From Streptomyces sp. HUAS YS2 (GTDB lineage: Bacteria > Actinomycetota > Actinomycetes > Streptomycetales > Streptomycetaceae): DNA of 64,000 bases. The notes beneath the pieces were generated by a model. That model was not told the origin of the DNA. It did no database searches and was given only the letters and a program-made list of their open reading frames with translations. The stretch is taken from assembly GCF_033343995.1 (NCBI RefSeq), contig NZ_CP137573.1, positions 5,117,001-5,181,000 on the forward strand, given 5' to 3'. Below are positions 7,959 to 16,766 of this stretch, one piece after another. The position numbers and the translations under genes were made by a program. Each line of letters opens with the position of its first letter. Within the stretch, counting starts at the first letter, position 1.

Positions 7959-8213
7959 TCAGGCCGCCGCGAGGCTGGTGTTGACGTAATCGATCACGTC
8001 CTGCGGCGAGTTCATGTCCTCGATGGCCTCGTCGGGGATCTGCAGGCCGTACTCGCGCTGGACCTGGCTGGCTATCTCCAGGACCGCGAGGGAGTCGTAG
8101 CCGATGTCGGTGAAGTCGACCGCGAGGTGCTCCTCGGTCAGCTCCTCGGTCTCGCCGGTGCACCGGCTCATGATCTCCTTGAGGTCGCCGAAGGTCATGG
8201 TGGTGCTGCTCAT
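7959..8213 (-). CDS. Type II PKS acyl carrier protein
   Basis: An 84-residue ACP. Ser41 in 'DIGYDSLAVLEIAS' is the phosphopantetheine attachment site, followed by 'IPDEAIEDMNSPQDVIDYVN', the usual helix III region. The ATG at 8213 has AGGAGGAAC at ideal spacing; the longer open frame upstream is not coding. It lies between the chain-length factor (77-base gap) and the aromatase/cyclase (1-base gap) in the order KS-CLF-ACP-ARO/CYC. It is the only carrier protein in the window, so a KAS III-loaded starter would have to use this ACP, one outside the window, or a fatty-acid ACP. Confidence 0.96.
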   Translation of the reverse strand: MSSTTMTFGDLKEIMSRCTGETEELTEEHLAVDFTDIGYDSLAVLEIASQVQREYGLQIPDEAIEDMNSPQDVIDYVNTSLAAA

Positions 8214-8290
8214 CTGTTCCTCCTGGGGACGGGAGTTGCTGGGGAGAGGGTGAAGAGAGGAAACGCCGGCCGTCGTGCGGACCGGTGGAC

Positions 8291-9502
8291 TCATACGGAC
8301 CGGACGACCATCGCGGCGTTGAACCCGCCGTAGCCGCGGCTCAGGACCAGGGCGCTGCGCAGCCGCGCCTCGCGGGGCCGGTCCGTCACCACGTCGAGCC
8401 GGTGCTCCGGGTCGGGGCGCACGTTGACCGACGGCGGGATCACCTGGTCGCGCAGGGCGAGTGCCGCGGCCGCGACGTCCAGCGCCGCGCCACCCGCGTA
8501 GAGCCGGCCGGTCATCGTCTTGGGCAGCGACACCGGGACCGCGCCGGGCCCGAAGACCGCGGTGATCGCCTCGGCCTCCTGCCGGTCGAGCTCCGGTACG
8601 CCGTAGCCGTCGGCGAAGACCACGTCGATGTCCGCGGGCGCGGCGCCGGCCTCGGCGAGTGCCAGTTCGGCGGCCCGCCGCAGACCCGGTGGCCGGCCCG
8701 AGCCGGGACGCGGGTCGAACGTCGCCGCGTAGCCCGCGATCTCGCCGTACACCCGGGGCGCCTCACGGTCCCGGGCGTCCTCGCGGCTCTCCACGACGAG
8801 GATCGCGCCGCCCTCGCCGGGGACGTACCCGCTCGCCGTGCGGTCGAAGGGCACGAACGCGCGGTCCGGGTGCGGCTCCTCGCTGAGCCTGCCGTTGGAC
8901 AGCTGGCAGACCAGGCCGTACGGGGAGAGCGAGGCGTCGGTGCCGCCGGACAGCACCAGCCGGGTGCCCTTGCCGAGCACCCGCCGGGCCTGCGCCAGCG
9001 CGTCCAGGCCGCCGGCCTGCTCGGAGCAGAGCACCGAGCACGGGCCGCGCATGCCGTGCCGGATCGACAGCTGGCCGGTCGTCGCCGCGTAGAACCAGGC
9101 AATGGCCATGTACGCGCCCACGGCCTGCGGCCCCTCGGCGTACAGCTTCTGCAGCTCGCGCTGGCCGAACTCGACACCGCCCGAGGAGTTGGCGGTGATG
9201 ACCGCCATGTCCAGGTCGGCGAAGGACTCCGGGTCCACGGCCGCGTCGGTCAGCGCCTCGTTCGTCGCGGCGAACGCGTACTGCGTCATCGGGTCGGTCT
9301 CGCTGACCAGCCGCTGCGGCGCGTGGTCCGCCGGGTCGAAGCCGGTGGCCTCGCCGGCCACCCGCACCGGGTACCGGTCCGGGTCGAACCGGCTGATCCG
9401 GCCGAGCCCGGACTTGCCGTCCAGCGTCGCCTGCCACCAGGCCTCGCGGTCCAGGCCGTTGGGTGCGACCACCCCCAGACCGGTGATCACGGGAGCGTTC
9501 AT
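8291..9502 (-). CDS. Ketosynthase beta / chain-length factor (CLF)
   Basis: A 403-residue ketosynthase homologue in which the active-site Cys is replaced by Gln162 in 'CSEQAGGLDAL', the mark of a CLF. CLFs pair with KS-alpha and set the number of malonyl units. The ATG at 9502 overlaps the KS-alpha stop (ATGA), giving coupled translation for a 1:1 heterodimer. Residues lining the chain tunnel can be located by alignment, but I cannot assign chain length by eye. An open frame extends upstream to 9625 but lies inside KS-alpha and is not used. Confidence 0.96.
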   Translation of the reverse strand: MNAPVITGLGVVAPNGLDREAWWQATLDGKSGLGRISRFDPDRYPVRVAGEATGFDPADHAPQRLVSETDPMTQYAFAATNEALTDAAVDPESFADLDMAVITANSSGGVEFGQRELQKLYAEGPQAVGAYMAIAWFYAATTGQLSIRHGMRGPCSVLCSEQAGGLDALAQARRVLGKGTRLVLSGGTDASLSPYGLVCQLSNGRLSEEPHPDRAFVPFDRTASGYVPGEGGAILVVESREDARDREAPRVYGEIAGYAATFDPRPGSGRPPGLRRAAELALAEAGAAPADIDVVFADGYGVPELDRQEAEAITAVFGPGAVPVSLPKTMTGRLYAGGAALDVAAAALALRDQVIPPSVNVRPDPEHRLDVVTDRPREARLRSALVLSRGYGGFNAAMVVRSV

Positions 9503-10767
9503 GACATCCTCCTCGGCGACGTGAGCACGACCGCGCTCTGGAAGCCGCCGAAGCCGCTGCCGACGCTCAGGACGACGTCGAGGTCCGCCTCCCGCGCGGT
9601 GCCCGGCACGTAGTCCAGGTCGCACTCGGGGTCGGGCTCCTCGTAGTTGGCGGTCGGCGGGACCGCGCCCCGGTCGATGGCCAGCGCGCTGGCTGCGATC
9701 TCGATCGAGCCGATCGAGCCGAGCGAGTGCCCCACCATCGACTTGATCGAGCTGACCGGGATGTCGTACGCGTGCGAGCCCAGGCTGCGCTTGTACGCGG
9801 CCGTCTCGTGCCGGTCGTTCTGCTTGGTGCCGCTGCCGTGGGCGTTGGCGTAGTCGATCTCGTCCGGGTTGATCCGGGCCTCGTCGAGCGCGGCGGTGAT
9901 CGCCTCGGCCATCTCCCGCCCGTCGGGCCGCAGTCCGGTCATGTGGTAGCCGTTGGCGCGCGCCGCGTAACCGGCCACCTCGCAGTAGATCCGGGCGCCA
10001 CGGCGGCGGGCGTGCTCCAGCTCCTCGATCACGAACACGGCCGAGCCCTCGCCGAGCACCAGCCCGTTGCGCCGCCGGTCGAACGGACGGCAGGCGTGCT
10101 CCGGGTCGTCGTTGCTGGTCGAGGAGGCCCGCAGGGTGTCGAAGCAGGACACCGTGATCGGATAGATCGGGGCGTCGGTGGCGCCGGCCACCATCACGTC
10201 CGCCGAGCCCTCGCGGATCAGGTCGACCGCGTACCCGACGGCGTCGATGCCCGCGCAGCAGCCGGAGCTGACCACGGTCGCCGGGCCCTCAGCGCCGGCC
10301 GCCCAGGCCACCTCCGTCGCCAGCGAGCTGGACATGACGTACGAGTACAGGTGGGGCTTCATGTAGCCCTGGTCGACCAGCCACTCGCGGCCGTTGTCGC
10401 TGACGGTGCGGTACTCCTGCTCCATGGAGATCGCGTTGCCGACGCCGTTGCCGACGCTCACGCCGATCCGGTGCGGGTCTTCCGCGTCCACGTCGAGCCC
10501 GCTGTCGGCCACCGCCTCCCGGGTCGCCACCAGCGCGAACTGGCCGGCCCGGTCGGTGCGGCGGATCTCCTGGAAGGAGAGCCCGGCCCGCTCGGGGTCG
10601 AAGTCGCACTCCGCCCCGATCCGGCTCCGGAACGGGGCCGGATCGAACAGGGTGATGCGCCGGGTCGCCGTGCGGCCCTTGACGATCATCTCCCAGAACG
10701 CCTCCCGGCCGGGCTGCCCCGGGGCGACGACACCGATGCCGGTGATCACTGCGCGACGCGCGGTCAT
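9499..10767 (-). CDS. Ketosynthase alpha of the minimal type II PKS
   Basis: A 422-residue beta-ketoacyl synthase. Catalytic residues: Cys170 in 'VSSGCCAGIDAVGYA', His310 in 'ANAHGSGTKQND', Lys342 and His347 in 'SSIKSMVGHSLG'. The residue after the nucleophile is Cys171 instead of the usual Thr or Ser, and the loop reads CCAGID where most aromatic KS enzymes have CTSGLD. It condenses malonyl-ACP repeatedly with the CLF to build the poly-beta-ketone. The ATG overlaps the cupin stop by four bases and its stop overlaps the CLF start. Confidence 0.97.
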   Translation of the reverse strand: MTARRAVITGIGVVAPGQPGREAFWEMIVKGRTATRRITLFDPAPFRSRIGAECDFDPERAGLSFQEIRRTDRAGQFALVATREAVADSGLDVDAEDPHRIGVSVGNGVGNAISMEQEYRTVSDNGREWLVDQGYMKPHLYSYVMSSSLATEVAWAAGAEGPATVVSSGCCAGIDAVGYAVDLIREGSADVMVAGATDAPIYPITVSCFDTLRASSTSNDDPEHACRPFDRRRNGLVLGEGSAVFVIEELEHARRRGARIYCEVAGYAARANGYHMTGLRPDGREMAEAITAALDEARINPDEIDYANAHGSGTKQNDRHETAAYKRSLGSHAYDIPVSSIKSMVGHSLGSIGSIEIAASALAIDRGAVPPTANYEEPDPECDLDYVPGTAREADLDVVLSVGSGFGGFQSAVVLTSPRRMS

Positions 10768-11189
10768 CCCACGCCACCCACTTCGGGCAGGGTCCCCTCA
10801 CCCGGCAGGGGCTCGCAGTCGACATGGCCGAGTTCCGGGCGCGGGGCGAGCGGGCTCAGGAAGAAGGCGACGAACGCCTGCTCCGTGCCCGGGTTCTCGA
10901 TGCGGTGCCGCACCCCGATCGGGACCATGAAGGACTCGCCGGGCTCCAGCAGCAGCTCCTCGCCCTCGATCCGCAGCAGGATCGTGCCGCGGATCGTGTG
11001 GAAGAACTCCTCGGAGTGCGGGTGGTAGTGCTCGGACACGAACTCGCCGGGCTCCAGGGTGCCGACGCCCATGAACCCCGAGGTCGCTCCGCAGGTCTTG
11101 GGGCTGAGCAGGACACGCAGATCGCCGCCGCGCTTGCGGTTGGGCGGCACGTCGTCGATGGCGACCTTGATGAGGTCGGTGGTGTGCAT
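10764..11189 (-). CDS. Cupin protein, WhiE-ORFII/CurC-like
   Basis: A 141-residue single cupin barrel with the metal-site motif 'EHYHPHSEEFFH' (first cupin motif with three His and a Glu) and the second-motif 'PIGVRHRIENPG'. Cupins of this kind stand next to KS-alpha in spore-pigment and pentangular-polyphenol loci, where they are thought to be late cyclases or oxygenases. It is translationally coupled to KS-alpha (ATGA overlap), so it is made with the minimal PKS. An intact metal site suggests bound iron, zinc or nickel. The reaction is not known. Confidence 0.9.
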   Translation of the reverse strand: MHTTDLIKVAIDDVPPNRKRGGDLRVLLSPKTCGATSGFMGVGTLEPGEFVSEHYHPHSEEFFHTIRGTILLRIEGEELLLEPGESFMVPIGVRHRIENPGTEQAFVAFFLSPLAPRPELGHVDCEPLPGEGTLPEVGGVG

Positions 11190-11237
11190 GGATGCTCCAC
11201 AGGTGGGGACGGATCGCGGGACGGTGCGGCGGACAGG

Positions 11238-11558
11238 TCAGGGGGTCCAGCTGTAGAAGACCTCGGCCATGGAGTCCTTCGGCTCACGCCAGTTCGGGTC
11301 GTACGGCGTCATGAACTCCTGGAGCCGGGTGTTGATGTCCTCGTAGAGCGGGTGGCTGCGGGCCTGGTAGAGCCGGCCTCCGATCGGCTCCTCCGCCTCC
11401 ACGAGGTGGAAGTAGAGGCCGTGGAAGCGGAACAGGGTGCGCCGCTGGACACCGATCATGTGGGGGAGATCGGTGGCGTCGGACTCGCCGAACAGCGCGG
11501 CCACCTTCTCGGCGTCGTCGTGGTCCATCCGCGCGACGATGAGGGTGCGATGAGCCAT
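11238..11558 (-). CDS. TcmI-family polyketide cyclase (WhiE-ORFVII-like)
   Basis: A 106-residue protein starting 'AHRTLIVARMDHDDAEKVA', with 'LFRFHGLYFHLVEAEEPI' and 'HPLYEDINTRLQEFMTPYDP', characteristic of the TcmI ferredoxin-like cyclases that close later rings of aromatic polyketides. AGGAG lies upstream of the ATG. It leads the cupin gene by 48 bases; in whiE the equivalent gene is at the end of the operon instead. A 126-base gap separates it from the transporter gene, where an internal promoter may lie. Confidence 0.93.
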   Translation of the reverse strand: MAHRTLIVARMDHDDAEKVAALFGESDATDLPHMIGVQRRTLFRFHGLYFHLVEAEEPIGGRLYQARSHPLYEDINTRLQEFMTPYDPNWREPKDSMAEVFYSWTP

Positions 11559-11684
11559 GGGTACTCCTAAGGGATGTCGCCCGGAGCGGTCGGGCTTCCG
11601 GCGGTCCGTGAGCGATCGGGCCTGCCGGTTGTGATGATGGATGTGCCGACTTGAGCCCGGATCCAGGGCAACTCGACGTCTGAT

Positions 11685-13229
11685 TCAGGCCGTTGTTCGA
11701 CCGGTCCTGAGCGTGGCCGAACGGGCCAGCAGCAAGGCGGTGACCACGGCCGCCCCGGCGAAGCCGGCGAGGTACGTCCACAGCGGCAGGACGCCCACGA
11801 GCCGGGAGAGCTGGCCGCCGAGACCGGCGCCCAGCGCGGCGCCCAGGTAGAAGAGCCCCATCATCCGGCTGCGATGCCCCTCGGGGGCCGTCTCCGCGGT
11901 CGCGCTGAGCCCCACCGGCCCGAAGACCAGCTCGCCGCAGGTCATGCAGAGGAACGCGGCCAGCAGCCACAGCGGGGACACCGGAAGCTCCGCGCCCTGC
12001 GCGGACCACGCCCCGCCCGCGAGCACGGCGAAGCCGGCCGCCGCGCACAGCAGACCCGCGGCGAACTTCCGCACCACCCCGAGCCCGCTCCCGATCCGCA
12101 GCCACAGCCAGGCGAACAGCGGCGCGAGCAGCAGGAGGAACAGCGGATGGGCGGACTGGAACCAGCTCGCCGGCACGGTGAAGCCCGCGATCTCCCGGTC
12201 GGTGTGCTCGCGCGCGAACAGGCTGAAGACCGAGCCGAGTTGCCCGTACATCGCCCAGAACAGCACCGACGGGACGAAGATCCGCCGGTAGTCGCGGATC
12301 CGCGCCCGCTCCGCCGCCCCGAGCTCCGGGCCGCGCAGCAGCCGCCGGAAGTACCAGACGGGCGCCACCAGCGCCCCGAGACCGCACAGCGCGAGCACCG
12401 GCTGCAACGGCAGCCCGCCGGCCGCCGCGACGGCCGCGACCAGCAGCACGACCGCCGCGAGCCCGGCCCACGCGCCACGCACCAGCCGGCGCAGCGCCGC
12501 GGGCGGCAGCGGACGGCCCGGCCCGGTCCGGGCCCCGCGTAGCGACGGCGCGCCGTGCAGGTACTGCAGCACGCCGAGGACCATGCCGACCGCGGCCGCC
12601 CCGAAACCGGCGTGCCAGTCGACGCGCTCGCCCAGGACGCCGGTGATCAGAGGGCCGAGCAGGGCGCTGACCTGGACGCTCATGTAGAAGACGGAGAACG
12701 CGGCCTGCCGCCGCGAGCTGTCGGCGCCCGGGTTCATCTGGTCGAACAGGACCGGCAGGTTGGGCTTCAGCAGTCCCGTGCCGCAGGCGACGAGCAGCAG
12801 CCCCACGTAGAACGTGGTCCGCGCGGGCACGGCCATGCAGGCGTGCCCGGCGGCGATCACCAGAGCGCCGCTCAGCATCGCCCGGTGCGTGCCGAGCACC
12901 CGGTCGCCGAGCCAGCCGCCGGGCATGGCGGCCAGGAACGACGCCGAGACGTACAGCCCGAACAGCGCGCCCGCGGTGCCGGCGGAGAGGCCGAGACCGC
13001 CGTCCGCCGCGGGCGCGGTCGCGTACAGGAACAGCAGGGCCTGCATGCCGTAGAAGCTGAACCGCTCCCACATGTCGGTCATGAAGAGCGTGCTGAACCA
13101 GCGCTCGCGGAACAGGGCGCGGAGCGGGCGGTCGGGATCGAGGTGGGGCGGGGCGTCGGCGGGGGAGGGGGCCGCCTCGGCGGCTTCCGCGGCCCCGGGT
13201 GCTTCGGCGGCTTCGGCGGCCGAACTCAC
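11685..13229 (-). CDS. POT/PTR-family proton-coupled transporter
   Basis: A 514-residue MFS protein with about 12-14 TM segments after a ~35-residue Ala/Glu-rich tail. 'MWERFSFYGMQALLFLY' identifies the POT (peptide) family. In the family motif ExxER(F) that couples protons, the first Glu is Asp here (Asp52-x-x-Glu55-Arg56). The GTG start overlaps the stop of the SDR gene (GTGA). Its place inside the minimal-PKS operon suggests movement of the polyketide or a precursor rather than peptides; this is inference. Confidence 0.88.
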   Translation of the reverse strand: MSSAAEAAEAPGAAEAAEAAPSPADAPPHLDPDRPLRALFRERWFSTLFMTDMWERFSFYGMQALLFLYATAPAADGGLGLSAGTAGALFGLYVSASFLAAMPGGWLGDRVLGTHRAMLSGALVIAAGHACMAVPARTTFYVGLLLVACGTGLLKPNLPVLFDQMNPGADSSRRQAAFSVFYMSVQVSALLGPLITGVLGERVDWHAGFGAAAVGMVLGVLQYLHGAPSLRGARTGPGRPLPPAALRRLVRGAWAGLAAVVLLVAAVAAAGGLPLQPVLALCGLGALVAPVWYFRRLLRGPELGAAERARIRDYRRIFVPSVLFWAMYGQLGSVFSLFAREHTDREIAGFTVPASWFQSAHPLFLLLLAPLFAWLWLRIGSGLGVVRKFAAGLLCAAAGFAVLAGGAWSAQGAELPVSPLWLLAAFLCMTCGELVFGPVGLSATAETAPEGHRSRMMGLFYLGAALGAGLGGQLSRLVGVLPLWTYLAGFAGAAVVTALLLARSATLRTGRTTA

Positions 13230-13966
13230 AGCGCTATCCCGCCGTCGATCTGCACCACCTGGCCGGTGACGTAGTCGGCGGCGTCGGACACCAGGAACGC
13301 GACGAGCTCGGCGACGGACTCGGCGCTGCCGAACCGCCCCATCGCGACCTTCCCGAGCGCCGCCTCCCGCGCCTTGGCGGTCATCCCGTCCAGCATGTCC
13401 GTCTCGATGAACCCCGGCGCCACCGCGTTGACCCGCACCCCGTACGGGGCGACCTCCTTCGCGAGCGCGCGGGTGAGCCCGTTCAGACCGGCCTTGGCGG
13501 TCGCGTAGTTGGTCTGCCCGGGGTTCCCGTACACCCCGATGACGGACGAGACGTTCACCACCGCGCCCGCCCGGCGGGTGATCATGCCGCGCACCACGGA
13601 GCGGCAGACGTTGAAGGCGCCGTCCAGGCTCGTGCCGACCACGGAGTGCCAGTCCTGCGCCGACATCAGCGCCATCGGGCGGTCCCGCAGCACGCCCGCG
13701 GAGTTGACCACCGCGTACGGCGCGCCCAGCTTCTCCTCGGCCCCGGCGACGAACGCCCGGACCGCCTCCGCGTCGGTGACGTCACAGACCGCGTGGTGCA
13801 CGGCGGCCCCTGCCTCCGCGACCAGGCGGGCCGTCTCCAGGGCCGCCTCGTCGGCGGACCGGGAGCAGAACCCGATGTCGTACCCCGAACGCGCCAGCCG
13901 GACCGCGATCGCCCGGCCGATGCCCCGCGAGCCACCGGTCACCAGCGCGCATCGCCTCTCCTGCAT
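13226..13966 (-). CDS. 3-oxoacyl-ACP reductase, FabG-like SDR
   Basis: A 246-residue SDR: TGGSRGIG (10-17), 'VNSAG' at 87-91 (Ser in place of the second Asn of NNAG), Ser141, Tyr154 and Lys158 in 'NYATAKAG', and 'YVTGQVVQIDGG' at the end. The ATG at 13966 has GGAAGGGG upstream. As first gene of the PKS operon with KAS III and AT in the same cluster, it may reduce the beta-keto group of a starter acyl chain, or the C9 ketone of the polyketide. It is only distantly similar to the SDR at 2894-3643. Confidence 0.92.
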   Translation of the reverse strand: MQERRCALVTGGSRGIGRAIAVRLARSGYDIGFCSRSADEAALETARLVAEAGAAVHHAVCDVTDAEAVRAFVAGAEEKLGAPYAVVNSAGVLRDRPMALMSAQDWHSVVGTSLDGAFNVCRSVVRGMITRRAGAVVNVSSVIGVYGNPGQTNYATAKAGLNGLTRALAKEVAPYGVRVNAVAPGFIETDMLDGMTAKAREAALGKVAMGRFGSAESVAELVAFLVSDAADYVTGQVVQIDGGIAL

Positions 13967-14072
13967 CACAAGCCCCTTCCAGGTGCCGCGGCCGAGGCGG
14001 CTGCCGCGGCCGCGGCGAGCATCTGCCAGCCGCCTCGAGGCAGGCTCGAAGGGCACCCGGCACGCTGCCCGC

Positions 14073-16766
14073 ATGGTGGAGAACCTCTTCGAGCAGAACC
14101 TGTTGTGGGCCGTACTGGCCGCGGTCTTCTGGGGATTCGCGGCGCGCGGGGCCCGCCGCCTGGCGGCCCGCGGCACGCCGGAGGCGATCCGGCGCCGGGC
14201 CCGGCTGGGGCTCGTCCTCGTCTCCGTCGCGCTGCTCGTGCTCGTGACCCGGATCGCCCTCGCCTTCGCCCTGGCCGCGGCGGCGGGCTGGGAGGCCGCC
14301 GCCGACTTCGTCCTCTTCGCCGCGGTCCCGCTGACGGTGGCGGGCGCCGTCGTGGCGGCGTGCGCGCTCCCCGCGTACGCCCGCCTCGCCCGCCGCCCGG
14401 CACCGACCGGCTCGCCCGAACGAAGGGCCGCGCCCGCGGCGCCCGACCCGGAGTCGCTGCCGGGCTCGCCCGAGCGGGCGGGCTCGTCGTCGCCCTACGG
14501 AGGCATGCTCGCGCCGGCCGGACCGGCGGCCCCGCCCCGCGCGGCACCGCCGGCCGGCGGTGCCGACCGGCCTTCTGCGTCGATGCCGTCCAGCGGTACG
14601 AACGTGCCGCCTGGCCTGCCCGGCCGGGCCGACGCGCCCGCGCCGGCCCTGCCCGGCTCGCCCGAGCCGTCGGCGTCGTCGCCGTCCGGCAGCCTGCTCG
14701 CGCCGAGCTCCCCGGCACCGGCCGGCTCGGCCTCGCCCGCCTCCGGGTCCGATCGGCCTCCGGCGCTGGTGCCGTCCGCCGGTCCGGACGTGCCGCCGGG
14801 CCTGCCCGGGCGGGCAGGTTCGTCGTGGCCGTCCGGCGGCCTGCTCGCGCCGGCCGGACCGGCGGCACCGCCCCCCGCGCCCGGCTCGCCCGCGCACGCC
14901 CCCGCGCTCCCCGCGCTGCGGGGCGAGGCCGCCGCGGCGCGGCTGGTCGTGCCCGTGCGGGGCTGCTTCGCCGCCACGCTCGCCGCCGCGGCCCTCACCC
15001 TCCACCCCACGCCCGAGCCCTACACGGGCATGTTCCTGCTCGAACTCGCCCTGTTGGCCGTGGTCGCCGGGGCGCTGCTGCTCTACCAGCAGCGCCGCCG
15101 GGCGGCCGTGACCGAGCCCGCCTGGCGACCGCCGTCCCGGGCCGCGGGGGCGCTGCGCACCACCGCCGTCGTGACGGCGGTCGCGCTGCTCTCCGCGGGC
15201 GGCTACGCGCTGGCCGCCCGGCAGAGCCGGTTGCCGGACCGCGTCGACGGAAACCACCACCAGCACGCGTACGACACCGGCGGCGGCCCCGAGGCCGGGC
15301 AGGCGGCGGTCCGGGACCTCTCCACCCTCGGCGGCCCCCGCACCGGCACCCCCGACCGCCGCTTCACGCTCACCGCGACCGAGCGCACGATGCGGCTCGC
15401 CTCGGGCGAGAAGATCTCCGCGCTCGCCTTCAACGACACCCTCCCCGGCCCCGAACTCCGCGTGCGCCGCGGCGAGCTGGTGGAGGTGGTGCTGGTCAAC
15501 GCGAACGTCACGGAAGGCGTGACGCTGCACTGGCACGGCGTCGACGTCCCGGCCGCCGAGGACGGCGTGGCCGGGGTCACGCAGAACGCCGTCCGCCCCG
15601 GCGGGCGCCACGTGTACCGCTTCCGGGCGCCCCGCGCGGGCACCTTCTGGTACCACTCGCACCAGCAGTCCAGCACCGTCGTGACCCGCGGACTCTTCGG
15701 CGCGATGGTCGTGGAGGAGCCCGGCGCCCGCCCGGCCGGCGTGGACCGGACCGTCGTCGCCCACGCCTGGCAGGTCGCCGGCGCCAAGAGCGCCGCCCCC
15801 GCCGGGGGACCGCACCGCGGCGGGGGCGGCGCGCTGAGCGGACAGAACGGAGCCGGCGGCCTGCTGCGCACCGCGCTCGGCGACGACACCCGGCTGCGCC
15901 GCGAGAAGGTGACCGCCGGTACCCCCGTCCGGCTGCGCCTGGTCAACGCCGACAACTGCCCCCGTACGTACTCCCTCGCCGGGACGGCCTTCCGGGTCGC
16001 CGCGATCGACGGAAACGAGGTGAACCGGCCCACCGAACTGAAGGACCGGCTGCTGCGGATCGCCGGCGGCGGCCGCGTCGACGTCACCTTCCGCCAGCCC
16101 GCCGGGCCCGCGCACCTGACGGTCGTCGGCGACGCCAACGCCTCCAGCGCCTCGCACGGCTTCGAGGGCTGCGGTGAGGACGGCGCGTACGGCACCGGAC
16201 GGACCGAGACGGCGTCCCTGCTCCTCGACCCGAGCGGCGTCGCGACGAAGACCCCGCCGCCCGTGACCGGGCCGCTCTTCGACCCCCTGCACTACGGCTC
16301 ACCCGCCGCGACGCCGTTCGGCCCGGGCACGTACGACCGGGACTTCCACCTCGTCCTCGGCAACAGCCTCGGGTTCTTCGACGGCCGCCCCATGATGCGC
16401 TGGACCGTCAACAACGCGGTGTACCCGGACATCCCCGCCCTGCTCGTACGGGAGGGGGAGCGGGTGCGCACCACGTTCGTCAACCGCAGCCTCGACGACC
16501 ATCCCATGCACCTGCACGGCCACCGCATGCTGGTGCTCTCCCGGAACGGCGAGCGGGCCACCGGCAGCCCCTGGTGGACCGACACCCTGAACGTCGCGCC
16601 CGGCGAGCGCTACGAGGTGGCCTTCCTGGCCGACAACCCCGGCCTGTGGATGGACCACTGCCACAATCTCGACCACGCCCGCGACGGCATGGTGCTGCAC
16701 CTCGCGTACGACGGCGTGCGCAGCCCCTACGAGGCGGGCAGGTCCAGCGGCAACCTGCCGGAGTGA
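14073..16766 (+). CDS. Membrane-anchored multicopper oxidase with Pro-rich linker
   Basis: An 897-residue protein. The N-terminal ~100 residues hold about three TM segments. A Pro/Ala/Gly/Ser-rich linker follows (~105-285), then about three more TM segments, then an extracytoplasmic multicopper oxidase domain. All four copper motifs are present: 'LHWHG', 'WYHSH', 'HPMHLHGH' and 'HCHNLDHARDGM' with the type 1 Cys and axial Met. Such oxidases take electrons from phenols and reduce oxygen to water. Here it could couple or oxidise the aromatic polyketide outside the cell (inference). The 3' end overlaps the convergent AT gene by 40 bases. The RBS before ATG 14073 is weak. Confidence 0.9.
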   Translation: MVENLFEQNLLWAVLAAVFWGFAARGARRLAARGTPEAIRRRARLGLVLVSVALLVLVTRIALAFALAAAAGWEAAADFVLFAAVPLTVAGAVVAACALPAYARLARRPAPTGSPERRAAPAAPDPESLPGSPERAGSSSPYGGMLAPAGPAAPPRAAPPAGGADRPSASMPSSGTNVPPGLPGRADAPAPALPGSPEPSASSPSGSLLAPSSPAPAGSASPASGSDRPPALVPSAGPDVPPGLPGRAGSSWPSGGLLAPAGPAAPPPAPGSPAHAPALPALRGEAAAARLVVPVRGCFAATLAAAALTLHPTPEPYTGMFLLELALLAVVAGALLLYQQRRRAAVTEPAWRPPSRAAGALRTTAVVTAVALLSAGGYALAARQSRLPDRVDGNHHQHAYDTGGGPEAGQAAVRDLSTLGGPRTGTPDRRFTLTATERTMRLASGEKISALAFNDTLPGPELRVRRGELVEVVLVNANVTEGVTLHWHGVDVPAAEDGVAGVTQNAVRPGGRHVYRFRAPRAGTFWYHSHQQSSTVVTRGLFGAMVVEEPGARPAGVDRTVVAHAWQVAGAKSAAPAGGPHRGGGGALSGQNGAGGLLRTALGDDTRLRREKVTAGTPVRLRLVNADNCPRTYSLAGTAFRVAAIDGNEVNRPTELKDRLLRIAGGGRVDVTFRQPAGPAHLTVVGDANASSASHGFEGCGEDGAYGTGRTETASLLLDPSGVATKTPPPVTGPLFDPLHYGSPAATPFGPGTYDRDFHLVLGNSLGFFDGRPMMRWTVNNAVYPDIPALLVREGERVRTTFVNRSLDDHPMHLHGHRMLVLSRNGERATGSPWWTDTLNVAPGERYEVAFLADNPGLWMDHCHNLDHARDGMVLHLAYDGVRSPYEAGRSSGNLPE
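14400..14920 (+). repeat. In-frame Pro/Ala/Ser/Gly repeat in the multicopper oxidase
   Basis: About two degenerate copies of a unit of ~60-65 codons encode the linker between TM groups. Each has a 'GSPE' start, 'GG-LAP..PA', 'ADRP.A..PS.G..VPPGLPGRA' and a Pro-rich tail. The second unit is the better preserved and itself contains a repeated 'SG.LLAP' block. It is probably extracellular or cytoplasmic disordered chain and prone to length change. Confidence 0.75.

Noticed and set aside
8214..8294. An N-terminal extension of the ACP
   Set aside because: No homology to ACPs and a perfect ribosome-binding site sits before the ATG at 8213.
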